In this document: positions 21,307 to 32,626 of the stretch, piece after piece
How the letters are laid out: each line of letters begins with the position of its first letter
How positions within the stretch are numbered: the stretch's first letter is position 1
DNA from: Blepharisma stoltei
Lineage: Eukaryota > Ciliophora > Heterotrichea > Heterotrichida > Blepharismidae
Reading direction: 5' to 3'
NCBI GenBank assembly: GCA_914767885.1
Contig: CAJZBQ010000060.1
Span: 620,001-684,000, forward strand
DNA: 64,000 bases
Made by a program: the position numbers and the translations under genes
The notes under the pieces: model-generated
Told to the model about the DNA's origin: nothing
The model's database searches: none
Seen by the model: the letters and a program-made list of their open reading frames with translations, nothing else

Positions 21307-21773
21307 GAATTATAAAATATAAATATTATTTTGAATAAATAGGCTCCTCTTATACCCTTCTTTTTAATGAGCTTAAATAATTCCTTTATAGTTATATGGA
21401 GGTAAAATGCCAATTATCTCTGTCTTGACATGACAATAAGACTTTCTTATCAAGTTGTTTTCGTTTATAAATAAACAAATTGTGCAGGTATATCTAAAAC
21501 AACCTGCATTGCTTATTACAAAAAAAAATAATTTCTAAAGATTTTTAATTTGTTTAAATTTAAAAATTTTTATTTGCTAAAAACAAAAGATTCTTCTTTT
21601 TTCTCAATCAGCATGCTAAAATTACTCAAATCTCGAAATTTTCAAAAACAAGCCACCACTTCCATTTACGATTTTTCTCCAAAAATGGGTTTCAATACTC
21701 ACATATAAAGTAAATAATACACAAGTCTTAGCTATTTCAATCAATTATCTAATAATATTCTATAATTTTGTTT
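21307..21773. other. Intergenic, nothing recognised
   Basis: About 470 AT-rich bases between convergent genes. No open frame, terminal repeat or palindrome of note. Confidence 0.5.
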
Positions 21774-22256
21774 TTACACTTGACTAGGAGGTGCCGCTTC
21801 TCTTGCAGGCTCTTCAGACTTCTCCTTGACATCATAGCCTTCCTCTATCAGCTTATCTTTTAGCTACTTATATTCTACCTTGAAATGAAACACAATATAT
21901 AATATTCCAAGCATTATATTCAACAACGAAATTATGATTTGCCACCAATAAGTGACTGAAAAAGAAATTGTTCCCATGCTAAATAGCTCTTACAATATAA
22001 AATAAAGTCCTTTTCCAAAGTACTTTTTCATAAAAGAAAAGAACCTCGATATATATTTGACAGGAAATTCAGCAGCCATCCCCAAAACCCCAAAAATCAT
22101 AAAGTAAAGCGCCATTATGAACTGGACAAAGTTTTTAATGTCACTGTAGTAGACATAGACCATAATCCCCAGAATTATCATCCCGAATCCACAAACGCAG
22201 CTTAATATCTTCATCATAAGAGAAAGCCTTTGGTCATTTAATATCTGTCCTACCAT
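21774..22256 (-). CDS. COPI-associated / TVP15-like Golgi membrane protein
   Basis: About 150 aa with four hydrophobic segments (ILSCVCGFGMIILGIMVYVY, IMALYFMIFGVLGMA, TISFSVTYWWQIIISLLNIM, LGILYIVFHF) and a charged cytosolic tail (EKSEEPAREAAPPSQV). The central YFMIFGVLGMAAEF resembles the COPI-associated/Tvp15 family. Two 15-nt introns, 21979-21993 and 21864-21878, remove stops and give a continuous frame. It starts 25 bp downstream of the kelch/EGF gene stop. Confidence 0.65.
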
Positions 22257-22281
22257 TTTATTATAATTAACTCATTTTACC

Positions 22282-25200
22282 TTATTCCTGTTTTTTGCAA
22301 ATAGATATAAGACATATCAGAATGAGACCGTAAAATAAAGATGAAAATACAGCCACTTTTAAAATTGATAAAAATTGTCCTGAACACTTTTCTCCTTTAG
22401 ACGAACTTGAATACCCGTCTTTACACAAGCATTCTCCGTTCATACAAATTCCATGCTCTCCACAGTCGATGTCTATGCAAGAGCTTTCTTCTTCACATTT
22501 TTCACCTCCTCAGCCATTTTCGCATTCACACTTGCCGCCTTTGTTACAAACTTGATGTTTTCCATTGCAATTTGTGCATTTATTGCTGGTTTCACAAAAA
22601 ACGCCTGTAAAATCTTGATCACAGAAACATTTCCCATTATTGCAAATTCCATTTCCAGAGCATTCTAGCCCATCATTAATGCAGTTTTGGGCATTTTCTA
22701 ATAAAATATGGACTTCGCAAGCCTCTCCCATTCAGCCTTCGTCACACAGGCATTTATTATTGACACATCTCCCTTTCCCTGAGCAGCCTAAAGGACAATG
22801 TATTGGGGTAATTTGATCTTGCTGTAAAAAAGCTGTGCAGGAAGTATCGCCTGATTGGCAATAGCAATTTCCAGCAAAGCAGACCCCATCACAGTTTTCG
22901 TCACACTTTGTGTGCTTTGATACTTCTTTTTGGCATGATTTTCCTCTGAAACCAGGATTACAATAGCATTTTCCGAAACGACAAACTCCATGAGAGTTGC
23001 AGTCGTCAGGGCATGATTTTTTTATGGAGCAGTCTTCGCCGTCGTATTGAGGGTCACAGTAACATTTTCCAAAAAAACAGCTTCCATGACCATTACAAAT
23101 ATAGAAGTTTCCTATGTTTGGCGCTGTAAGGCCGATAAATTCTGATCGGAATTTATCGGTTGGTTGCACCAAATCAATGCCTTGGTCGGACCAAAAAGCG
23201 ATTTGGTCCGACGAACTTGGAAAGCTCCTGGGAAAATGTCTGCGCTTTCAGCGCTATATAGAGGAAACCTCTATACCATTGCCAGGACAATTGATAGGCA
23301 CTGGGACCAAGCAATTTTCTCCAGTTCAGCCGTACTCGCATTCACATATGTTGCCATTTCTTTTAGAATGAGGAGGGCATGATTCGGTTTTTAAAAGTAA
23401 GCTGCAGTCTTCTCCGTGGTATCCTTCTTTGCATAAGCATTTTGAGTTCTCACAAACTCCATTGCCTGAGCAGGAATTTGGGCAGGAATTTTCCCCACAT
23501 TTTTGGCCGTCTTCACAGAAGAAACACAAATAAAATGGCAGCTTATCCGACACGTACTTCTCCTATACCTTTGGTTTAAGAGGGCCGGGGCCTGGAGTTT
23601 GGCCCGAGGTGGGCTTTGCTCCTGGTCGGGACACCACGATAGGATTTTACCCCATACCATAGACTAGGAAAACCAGATCCATACGACAACTCCACACTCT
23701 TGGATGCGAAGGGCAATGGGGACTAGAAGGAGGATTTGGGGTCGTTCCTACATCCCATCCCCAGATAGATCATGCCGACCACTAGGAGTTGTCCAAGGAA
23801 GTACCTGAGTGCATCTCCCCGAGGGATGGAGACGCCACCACATTTTGGTGACTTCAACAGAAAAGGGCGTGATACCTAGGACGAGGAGCATGAAGTTGGC
23901 GAAGGCAGAGAGGGGCTGAAATAAACCTCAAAGACACACTCAAACTTATAATAATCTAATCTAATCACAGAAGCAAGAGCCGTAGATACAGATGGAGCCT
24001 GCAGGGCAGGAAATTGGACAAGAAACAGATATTTCACAGATTTCTCCTGTATAGCCAGGATCACAATAGCAGTGTCCATACTGACACATCCCATGATTTG
24101 AGCAGTTTTCTAGGCATTTTACAGCTTCTTTAGAGGTACAAGTTGACCCTGAATATCCTGGCTCACATAAGCATCTTCCATGATGAAACGTACCATGACT
24201 ATTGCATTCGTCTTGAATTTTTATTTCACAGTTTTTCCCTGTTCAACCTTTATTGCATAAGCAGTCACCATGCAAGCATTTCCCGTTTTTCGAGCAATGC
24301 TTAGGACAATTTAAAGACAGCGAGCAATCTTTACCTATAAATCCAGGGTTGCAGGTGCAGATTCCAGCTATGCATTTACCATTTTGACATTGGCAGCTTG
24401 CTCTTTCACAATGATTCCCAGAATATCCAATATTACACTCACATTGCCCTTGCTTACAAATTCCATGGCCTGAGCATTGTCCATTTAAAAAATCCCCACA
24501 AGCTTGAGTAGGCTGACTACAATCTTCTCCTTTTCAGCCATTTAAACAATAGCAAATTCCATTTTTGCAGATTCCATTTCCATTACAATCGCAGCTCTCA
24601 TCACCATTTCCTGCTTCTTTTTCCTCACAAGCGTTTCCTTTTCATCCATTTTCGCATACACACATCTCATTTTTACAGACTCCATGGCCATTGCAATTAT
24701 TTTTACACTGCGGAGGCTCTCCACAGTCTTCTCCACCCCATCCATTGTCACAATAGCATTTTCCTTGCTTGCATTTTCCATGATAATTGCATTCTTTTGG
24801 GCACGCAATTTCATATTCACAAGCTTCTCCATAATACCCAGGGTCGCATACACATTTTCCTAGTGTGCAGGATCCTCTATAAGAGCAGTCTCCAGGGCAT
24901 CTTTTCGCTTGTGAGCAATCATGCCCTGTAAAGCCGCTATTACATTGGCATACTGAATTTTCACAAATTCCATTCCCAGAACAATCATTTGGGCAAAAAT
25001 CAGAGCAGTCAGGCCCAGTATAGCCACTATTGCAAATACATTCTCCTTTAGGTGTACAAATTCCCTAAATATTGGTTACATTTCCGCTGCAGTCATTTAT
25101 ACAAGGCTTCATAGAGCAGTCATCACCTCTTCAGCCAGTCTTGCACTTACAAAGGCCGTTTTCTTGGCAAGTTCCATGAGAACTGGAGCTGCAATTTCTT

Positions 25201-28200
25201 GGGCAAGGGATTTGACTATATAATAATTACATATCGCACATAGTACCAGAATACCCTGGGTAGCACTCACATCTTTCAGTTTTTGCGTTGCAAAATCCTC
25301 CAGATGTTATCACTTCAAAAATGGGAGTCCCTTGTAAAGTCAGGGGTATGTCTTCACGAGATTTATAAGTGTGATACCCTGCGTCAGTGTAGAGTTCATA
25401 TCTGACACTTAAAATTGTACAATTCATAGGACAGATTGTGTGCTCACATTCAGGACCACCATATCCCATATAGCATTTGCAGACTCCATGCTCGCAAAAC
25501 CCTCTCTGATTGCAATCATTATTGCATCTCATATCAATTGAGCAGTCATCTCATTATTACTCTGCGGATCGGTTTTGCCTATTCTAAAGGGCTTTTTTCT
25601 GAAAGGTTAAATAGTGTGTGCACTGTACCTTTTTAATCCACCTCCCAAAACCTATTAAAATGACTGTAATTTTCAAAAATGGCTTTTAGTATGATAAAAA
25701 TACAAATGATGCTTTGGATTTTTCCAAACTGGGGATGAAAGAAGTAAAAGATCTTTTAAAACAGCAAAAACTGAGGAAAAAAGTACATATAAAAATCTAT
25801 TATTTTAAATTGCAAAAAATTTTCCTATAAATTTTGTATTTTTTTTTGTTCACTCACGGAGTGGATTTAGTGCTTTTGTTCACTACTTTTTCATACATTT
25901 TTAATAATTTATTTAATAATCACTTTTCTTGTATTTCTTTATAGTTTTTGATCCTCTATTTTATATAATATATTTAACTTTCTAACAGAATTATCTTTCG
26001 ACTATTATCAGCCTTTTATATAAAACTATTCTGCGTCACTTTCATTATTTTATATTTTACAGCATACTTTTTTCCTGCAATTTTGAAAGACAAAAATTTA
26101 TGATTGTGTATTATACTCTTACGTTCATTTAGGCGATATTGTGTTTTCTATTTGCTATTATGCAATATATACTGTTTATATATACGATCCTATCTTGAGC
26201 TTTCTCTGATTAAATTTGCTTAGTCTTGATAGAATATAATTTTGATATGCACTTTTACCTCTGTTTTTGCTGTTTAAAGCACCCTTTACTTTTTTCACCC
26301 TGTTTGAGAAAATTTACCTTTTTCATGCCAAAAACCATTGAAAATTACAGTTATTTTTATAGGTTTTAGGAAGGTTGAAAAAAGTGCAGTGGACTTTATT
26401 TAGCCTCACCCATTTTTTCCTTCTTCTAGAAGTACTGTTTTCCCTGTCACAACACCTGGCTGCAGGTGTCCTGCAGAGGGTCATTATATAGTGACTAGCG
26501 CATAATTAGCTTATTCTGAGAAGGAGCAAGTTATGAGCAAGTCCAAAACCTACGCACTCTAGAGCCATCCACGTATAACCGACAACAGCCGGAGAGCAGT
26601 AGCTGAGCTGTCGCGCGATGGCCTTGGATGAGCTTAATTAATTCAGATCGATATCCTGCCCAGTATTCTTATCAGAATTAATTAACTATAACTAGCATCA
26701 TCTCCTTCCCAGCCACTTTCACAGTTGCATATTCCTTCCTCGCATTTCCCATTCCCTGAGCATCTATTTTTACAAGAAATTTCGCAATTTGCCCCAAAAT
26801 ACCCATCATCACATTCACAGCAGCTTCCTTTATATTTTCCATGCCCACTGCAGTCTGGGCATTTCGCATCACAAAATTTCCCACAAAATCCTGGCAAGCA
26901 GTGGCATTCTTCACCTACCAAAGTTCCTTGTTCATTACAGTTCAAAGAATACTTCGGCAGCTCACATCCTTCACAGTTGCAAGTATAATCACCAGTGCAT
27001 TTAAATCCATCAGGGCAGCCATAAGGACAAGCAAATTCGCAATTTTCTCCTCCGAAATTTTCAAAACAGTCGCATTTTCCAGTTTTGTGATTGCAAGATC
27101 CTCGTGATTGTTCACTCCCACAAGAATAAGGACAATGCCGAAATTCACAGGAAACCCCGAAATATTCAGGGAGACAAATGCATTTGTCGTTTTCACAGAC
27201 CCCACGATTTCGACAGTTAGAAGGACAGTTACCATGTAGCTCAAAATTTTCTTGCAGAAGAATGGGGTTTGTTGTGTTTTCTGGGGTGGAGATTGAAGAA
27301 ATCTTTGGGGGATTTGTGACAGAGCAATCAGGGCCTTCAAAATTATCATAACAGATGCAGGATTTGGTTGAAATTTCACATTTACCATTGTCATTGCAGT
27401 TGTTTTGGCAATAAGACAGCTCACAAGATTCTCCATAAAATCCTTCTTTGCATTCACATACCCCATTTGAAAATTTACCATTAGATTCTTCACAATAAGT
27501 GTCACATTTAGCTTTTAACATTAAAAAATAAGGCTTTTCTATGTGAGATTCATGCAAAAGTCCATGCCCGCCTATGAGAAATCCTCCATAGTCAGTTCCT
27601 AAAGCAAGCTGTTTTTCTCTTGGAGGAATTGATTGATTGGGATTTGCAATTTTTTGATTGTTCCAAAATAAAGATTTTTTTCCTGATAAATTTATATCGA
27701 ATCTAAGCGAAAAAATGTCATTATAGCATTGGGATAGTGAATAATTGCAGCCTCCTATTAAGAATAGGTTTAATCCGTTTTTTATAAGAGAATGACCTTC
27801 TCTAGGTGAAGGAGGTTCTCCTATTAATTCGAAATCTTTTGAGCTAAGCCATGATAATGAAATTTTCGCTTTTATGAGCTGAATTTTTAAGATAGAGATA
27901 TCATTGAAATATTCTCCTCCATTACTTCCTCCAATAACGAGCATAAATCCATATTCATTTTTATTGATGATGTGGCATGAATGCCCTTTCCTAGGAGAAG
28001 GGCCATTGCCGGTGACTTCAGGTTTTTCTCATTTAGAACCTTTAATATCAAAAATCCACACATCGTTATATACACCCATTTCGCTTTCCCCACCAAACAA
28101 AACTAAATATTTAGCATTTTCACTATTAAAAATCCCTATACAGCCATCAGATCTAGCAAGCAGCTACATAAGATTTATACCGCCTGACTCCTTATTGATT

Positions 28201-28869
28201 TCTGAGGAAAAATCCCCTTAATCAAAAATTTCTTTGGCATTTTTTAAAATATTCTGAAAAATCAAATTTAAGACTGACAAATAAAAAAAATAAAATGAAT
28301 ATTTTTAATTTTCTCAGAATTTTAAATCAATTTTTTTGCTTAATAGTAATTGTCCTTAAAGATCTATAAAGGTGTACGCGCTATACATTTTCATTTTTAT
28401 TTTCAATAGTTTTTATTTGGTCAATATTGCTTACATCAACTCTATACAAGTCATTCAAAGGATCTCCATTAATATTTTGGCCACCATAAAGGTAAAGGAA
28501 CTTTGATTCTTCATCAAATATTCATGAAAAGCCAAAACCAGGAGGAATTTTTGTTTTGATTTTTGTTGAAATCCATTGCTTAGTGCTGAATACAAATTAC
28601 ATCAAATCGAAAATAGAAAGATCAATTGAGCAGCGTTTTGATTGAGTTGGGCAAGTGTTAAAAATATAAGAAACTGATTGAGTAGAAAAGCCAAAAGGCT
28701 CATAAAATTGATAGTTTTCGATAATTTGCTCTGAAGAGCTTCAATATGCGCAATTTTCTGTGTTTGGAGATATTAATCCGTTATTTGGACTTTGGAGAAG
28801 GCCTGGTGATAATGGCTTTAGCAAGGCTTGAGTTTGAATGATTTGAGCTATGATAAATGCTAAAATCAT
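22282..28869 (-). CDS. Large kelch- and EGF-repeat type I membrane protein
   Basis: Very large secreted/surface protein on the minus strand. Signal peptide at the N-terminus (MILAFIIAQIIQTQAL), then kelch-type repeats (YLYGGQN, YLVLFGGE, FMLVIGGSN, LFLIGGC, FLIGGHG), then some 25 EGF-like modules with C-x-C-x5-G-x2-C endings, a C-terminal transmembrane helix (SILKVAVFSSLFYGLILICL) and a short cytosolic KKQE tail. The kelch-then-EGF order recalls attractin/MEGF8-like proteins. 15-nt introns at 28586-28600, 28153-28167, 25216-25230 and 25065-25079. Inserts at 25553-26697, 23522-23964 and 23102-23275 break EGF modules and are frame-neutral on removal. A further disruption around 28220-28390 could not be resolved. 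Confidence 0.8.
23102..23275. mobile_element. TA-bounded foldback IES in EGF gene
   Basis: About 174 bp with TATAGAAGTTTCC / GGAAACCTCTATA inverted ends and two internal hairpins (GATAAATTC..GAATTTATC near 23132-23158; TCGGACCAAA..TTTGGTCCGA near 23184-23210). Removal between TA dinucleotides keeps the frame (CPGNGICNGHGSC). Confidence 0.72.
23522..23964 (+). mobile_element. Retroelement family 3 in EGF gene
   Basis: 443 bp flanked by TCACAGAAG (23513-23521 and 23965-23973). Tail ATAATCTAATCTAA at the right. The segment near 23812-23866 (TCTCCCCGAGGGATGGAGACG ... CAGAAAAGGGCG) is shared with 57253-57761 and, inverted, 35209-35558. Removal rejoins CFC-EDGQKCG in frame. Confidence 0.78.
25553..26697. 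mobile_element. Composite insert in EGF gene
   Basis: 1145 bp flanked by TCATCTC (25546-25552, 26698-26704). Removing 1152 bp gives GWEGDD-CSIDMRCNN in frame. It contains a separate TIR element (about 25598-26412) and a scrap of MITE B terminus near 25846-25865. Confidence 0.68.
25598..26412. mobile_element. TIR element, family C
   Basis: About 815 bp with long imperfect inverted ends: AGGTTAAATAGTG...CCAAAACCTATTAAAATGAC at left, and the complement of GTTATTTTTATAGGTTTTAGG...GACTTTATTTAGCC at right. No open frame. Exact ends and target duplication are unclear. Confidence 0.6.
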
Positions 28870-29036
28870 TTTTTAATTTAAATTTTAACTGAAATATGAA
28901 TATTTTATTCAAAGTAAATTTTATCCAAAAATCAGTAGCTTAATTATAAGAATAATTTATTATGATTAATCTATAAGATTGAAGTATTTTATGGATAAAT
29001 AAATGGTAAATTCCCAATAATATTACTTTATAGCAA

Positions 29037-29865
29037 ATGCTAACTCACCCCTCCGTGAGCGAACAAAATTGTTTATAAAATCTCATCCTAATTCTGTTTA
29101 ATTTTAAACAACTGCATTTTAAAACGTAAATTTTACAATTAAAATAATTTTTACTTCTCAATTTTTACAAATTGGAATTTTTTTAAATTTTGAAGGAATA
29201 CAAATTCTTTAAAATTTATCTTTGAATTTTATATTAACAAAGATAAAACCCCCTCCGTGAGTGAACAAAATTTTTCTTTTCGCTCATGGAGGAGCCTAAG
29301 AAAAGTCATCAGAAAATTTGCAGGGATTATTGCTTCACCAGATGAAGTTATTTTGCTAGTTGATCAAAATAATAAACCTATTGGAAGCACAACAAGGCGA
29401 GATGTTCGAAAAAATCACCTTTTGCATCGTTCAAGCTTTATTTTTATCCAAAATCCAATATCTGAGAAATTTTATGTACAAAAAAGAGTTATGCATAAAG
29501 AAACTTTTCCAGGCTATTATGATCCTGCTCCAGGAGGGATGATTTTAGCCTCTGATCCAAGCGATGAATTTGGAGCTAAAAGGGAGCTAGAAGAAGAAAT
29601 GGGCATATCTGGGGTGAATCTTGAATTTTTGTTTAATATGCTATATAAATCAGAAGATCCATTGTGGTGTGCTGTGTTTTTTGCTAAATGAGATGGAGAA
29701 CTGAGGCTTCAAAAAGAGGAGGTTGAGTTTGTAGAAATGATGAGCCTAGAAGAAATCATAAGAAGGGCAAGGCTTGAAAGTTTTACACCCGATAGTATGG
29801 AAATATTGAATAAATTGATCGATATGGGGAAATTCAAGCTAAAAAATAACCAACAATATAATTAA
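29037..29865 (+). CDS. Nudix hydrolase, YfcD/IPP-isomerase-like
   Basis: About 190 aa. ATG CTA A is followed at once by a MITE, then AGAAAAGTC..., so the protein begins MLRKVIRKFAGIIASPDEV. Core motifs: EVILLVDQNNKPIGSTTRRD, HRSSFIFI, YYDPAPGGM and the Nudix helix KRELEEEMGI (REUxEExGU). The long insertion between the Gly-Gly and the RE motif is as in YfcD/IPP isomerase-type Nudix proteins. Substrate unknown. One TGA codes Trp (FFAK-W-DGE). Stop TAA at 29863, 6 bp from the convergent EPC-like gene. Confidence 0.8.
29044..29295. mobile_element. Short MITE family B after the second codon of Nudix gene
   Basis: 252 bp. CTAA at 29040-29043 and 29296-29299. Shortened ends (CTCACCCCTCCGTGAGCG / CATGGAGGAGC). 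Excision restores ATG-CTA-AGA-AAA. Confidence 0.78.
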
Positions 29866-29871
29866 ATTAAT

Positions 29872-30660
29872 TTAAGGACTACAGCTTCTTGCTATTCTAC
29901 AGTTTTTGATAACAGGAAAATCAAGCTCTTTATGCTTCACTTTTTGATTTAAAATATCAGCTCTTTTTTGTTCAAATTCAGCTATATTTAGTGTGACTAT
30001 CGTTTTTTTAACAGTTTCCTTATTCCTAATTCACATTAAAATTTCCACAATCTTTTTGAGATCTAGTACAATTTTTTGGATATTTGCCAAATTTTGGATT
30101 TTTTTGTCTTTTTTGGGCCTGAGCTCCATTTTTGGATGTTTTCTGGTCATGAATGTCTGCTTTATGCACTGGTCTTTGCTATCTTTTCCTTTTCAAAATT
30201 CCCTTAGAATGCTGTGCCCATTTTCTTTCCTGTTTTCTAATCAGTAATCATAGATCTTTTCTAAATACTTATAGGATTTCCCTAAAACGTTTGTAGTAAC
30301 TTCAAGAGCTTTATCTTTTGGAATCGGCGCTTTAAAATTAGAAAGCTTTTCCCAAAGGTCTATAGATCGGCCAAATGTTTCGATCGTTTCCTTTTTTTGG
30401 CTTCGAAGAGTTTTTTTGAGGAAAACGAGATCTGCTTCTGTTAGTTCATATTTAATTGGAAGAACTTTGAAAAGGGGAGGAGGCTGTTTGAATCGGATAT
30501 AATAGGGTGGCTGAATGAATTTGAGGAGGCTTGGAGGATCAAGGACTTGTTCAATTTCTGGTACTTTGATTTGGGATTCAGGTTTATTTTGAATTAATGT
30601 TGTGGGCTCGTATTCTGCTAAATCAAGAGCAAGGGGATCCGAAAATTTATCTGGATTCAT
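29872..30660 (-). CDS. Enhancer of polycomb-like protein (NuA4/TIP60 subunit)
   Basis: About 262 aa from ATG 30660 (MNPDKFSDPLALD). EPcA-type features: LLKFIQPPYYIRFKQPP, YELTEADLVFLKK (acidic YxLxxxDxxWL-like motif), YDYWLENRKENGHSILREFW and a basic FMTRKHPKMELRPKKDKK segment followed by a helix. Trp residues at YDYW, REFW and LMW are encoded by TGA. In yeast and animals Epc1 anchors the Piccolo NuA4 acetyltransferase module. Shorter than fungal and animal homologues. Convergent with the Nudix gene. Confidence 0.72.
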
Positions 30661-30816
30661 TAGATTATAGGTCAACTACATATTTTAATTTCATTAATCT
30701 CCCCATTTTAATAACAAAAAAAAATTATTTTAAATAAAATTAAAAAAATAAATATAAATTTTTAAAAATTTATAAAAAGGGAGTTAGAGAATATCTCCTA
30801 AATATCGAATAATAAA

Positions 30817-32238
30817 ATGGCCAAAAAAGGTTTAATACTTGACCTGATTTATATTTGTGTCACAGTTCTTGTTCTTTGTATTATAACAGGGAAGCCACTT
30901 TATTTGCCACTTTTATCTACAGTATCAATTGCAGTGTTTCATTTTTTCAAATTAAAACATGAATCAATTTTTTCCTATTCTCTATTAGTGATTACTTATT
31001 CTTATTGACTCAGCGTTTCTGAACCGGGGTGGCAAGAGAGAATAGGGTGAATTCTAATGGTTTCAGAGGGTTGAATAATTGGACTTAAATACCCTTTGAA
31101 TAACCGTATAATGGGAATTTGTGGTAAAATTTTCCTAAAGCTTTTCTTAGGCTATTACTATCACTTTGATATGGTAAGCACGTCTTTGGCTGCATATATC
31201 CCATTATTCGCTCATAGATTTTACAGTTATAAAGACCCAGAAGATTATGATGCTTCTAAAATGGTTTTCCATGAGACGACAAAAGGTTTAATTTTAACTA
31301 ACACTCATCAAGTTATAGCTTCAAATAAAGCCGCACAAAACATTTTCCCTTCATTTTCCGATTTATTTGAATTAAACCCAACAATATCTTCATCCCCTCC
31401 ATTTCTAAAACTTCTAATGACAAAATCTTCTGGGCTATACAAAAAAGCTTCAAATTTATATGAAATTTCCTGCTCCCCTGTTACTATTAAAGAAAAATCC
31501 CTAATTTTAATCACAATTTCTGACATAACAAGTATATCAAAAGAGTACGCAAAAATTTATTCAGCTGAAAAATATTATAAAAAATTTTCACATGAATTAA
31601 GAGTCCCACTAGATGGTAATCTTTATATAGAACTTTGCAATGCGATTGAGCCAGGTGAACAAATTAATAAGGAATTTTCTAAAAGTTTGCAATTAGTCAC
31701 TAATGCAGTAAACTCTTTTGAAGATGTTGTCAATTTGAAATTGGGTAGAGAAATCAAGAGAAATATAGTGAAGGTAAGCATTGAAGATGAAGCAGAAAAA
31801 ATATGCCATGCTTTAGAAAATATAGCTAAAAAGAAAGCTGTAACTTTGACGTGAAAAGTAGAGAATAGCTTGAAGAAAATTTGCGAAATTGATTTGATGA
31901 GGGTTAAGGAATGCATAATTGCAGCAGCTAAATATGCAATTAATTTTGCGGTATATCGAGATCAAATTGTTATGAATTTTAGGCAGAATAATGAAAAAGA
32001 AGTTTTGTTTACGGTTCAAGGGAAATTTTCAGAGCAGAAATCGTATGATTTGAAGTTATTAAGGTTGATTACACCATTAATAGGCTCAGCACCAGTTAAA
32101 TTGACAGAGACTACACTAAGCTTTTCATTTTATTATACAGATGATGTAGAGAGATATTTTACAAGCAAATCTGATGAAAATATTAGCCTCAGAGGCTTAT
32201 CTTTTTCAAATATAAGCAGTAGTGCAAGTAAACATTAA
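30817..32238 (+). CDS. Membrane histidine kinase-like protein, probably degenerate ATPase
   Basis: 473 aa. Four or more hydrophobic segments in the first 130 residues, a PAS-like middle part (TTKGLILTNTHQVIASNKAAQ), then an H-box FSHELRVPLDGN typical of HisKA dimerisation domains with the phospho-accepting His. The following region resembles a GHKL ATPase in position only: an N-box-like KECIIAAAKYAINFA is seen but no clear G1/G2 boxes. No receiver domain in the gene. Trp by TGA at about 31006, 31048, 31069 and 31852. Could be a decoy or dimerising sensor. Confidence 0.72.
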
Positions 32239-32250
32239 TTTAAACGCTAA

Positions 32251-32535
32251 CTCCTCCCCTCCGTGAGCGAACAAAACCATTAGAAAAATCCCTATTTTTT
32301 GCCCAAAAACCCGCCCTCTGTGAGCGAAGAAATTTTGATATATAAGTGATAATTAGTATAATGAAAAATCTCTAGCAAATTCTGTTTAATTTTAAATAAA
32401 TTGCGTTTTATTACATAAATTTTACAAATTAAATTTGCGAAGTGGGATTTTTTGAAAAAAAATTATATATAAATTTTTTTAAAAAAAAAAACCTCCCTCC
32501 GTAAGAATTTTTTGTTGGCTCACGGAGGAGGGGAT
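32251..32535 (+). mobile_element. MITE family B, intergenic
   Basis: 285 bp, TAA at 32248-32250 and 32536-32538. Double terminus on the left, hairpin on the right. Sits between two convergent genes, 10 bp after a stop. Confidence 0.8.
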
Positions 32536-32626
32536 TAAGATGAATATATAAATGATATTTATAATAAACCTAAAATATCTTGCCCATAGTAGGCACTGGT
32601 ATAAAGAAACTCAATTATTATAAACT

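Noticed and set aside
23102..23275. Viral or bacterial origin of the GC-rich hairpins
   Set aside because: They are bounded by TA, restore the host frame on removal, and have no coding content.
22407..27107. Plus-strand open frames opposite the EGF-repeat gene
   Set aside because: They are antisense shadows of the Cys-rich repeats on the minus strand.
30661..30675. Upstream start for the EPC-like gene at 30675
   Set aside because: That codon is TTG; the first ATG in frame is at 30660.
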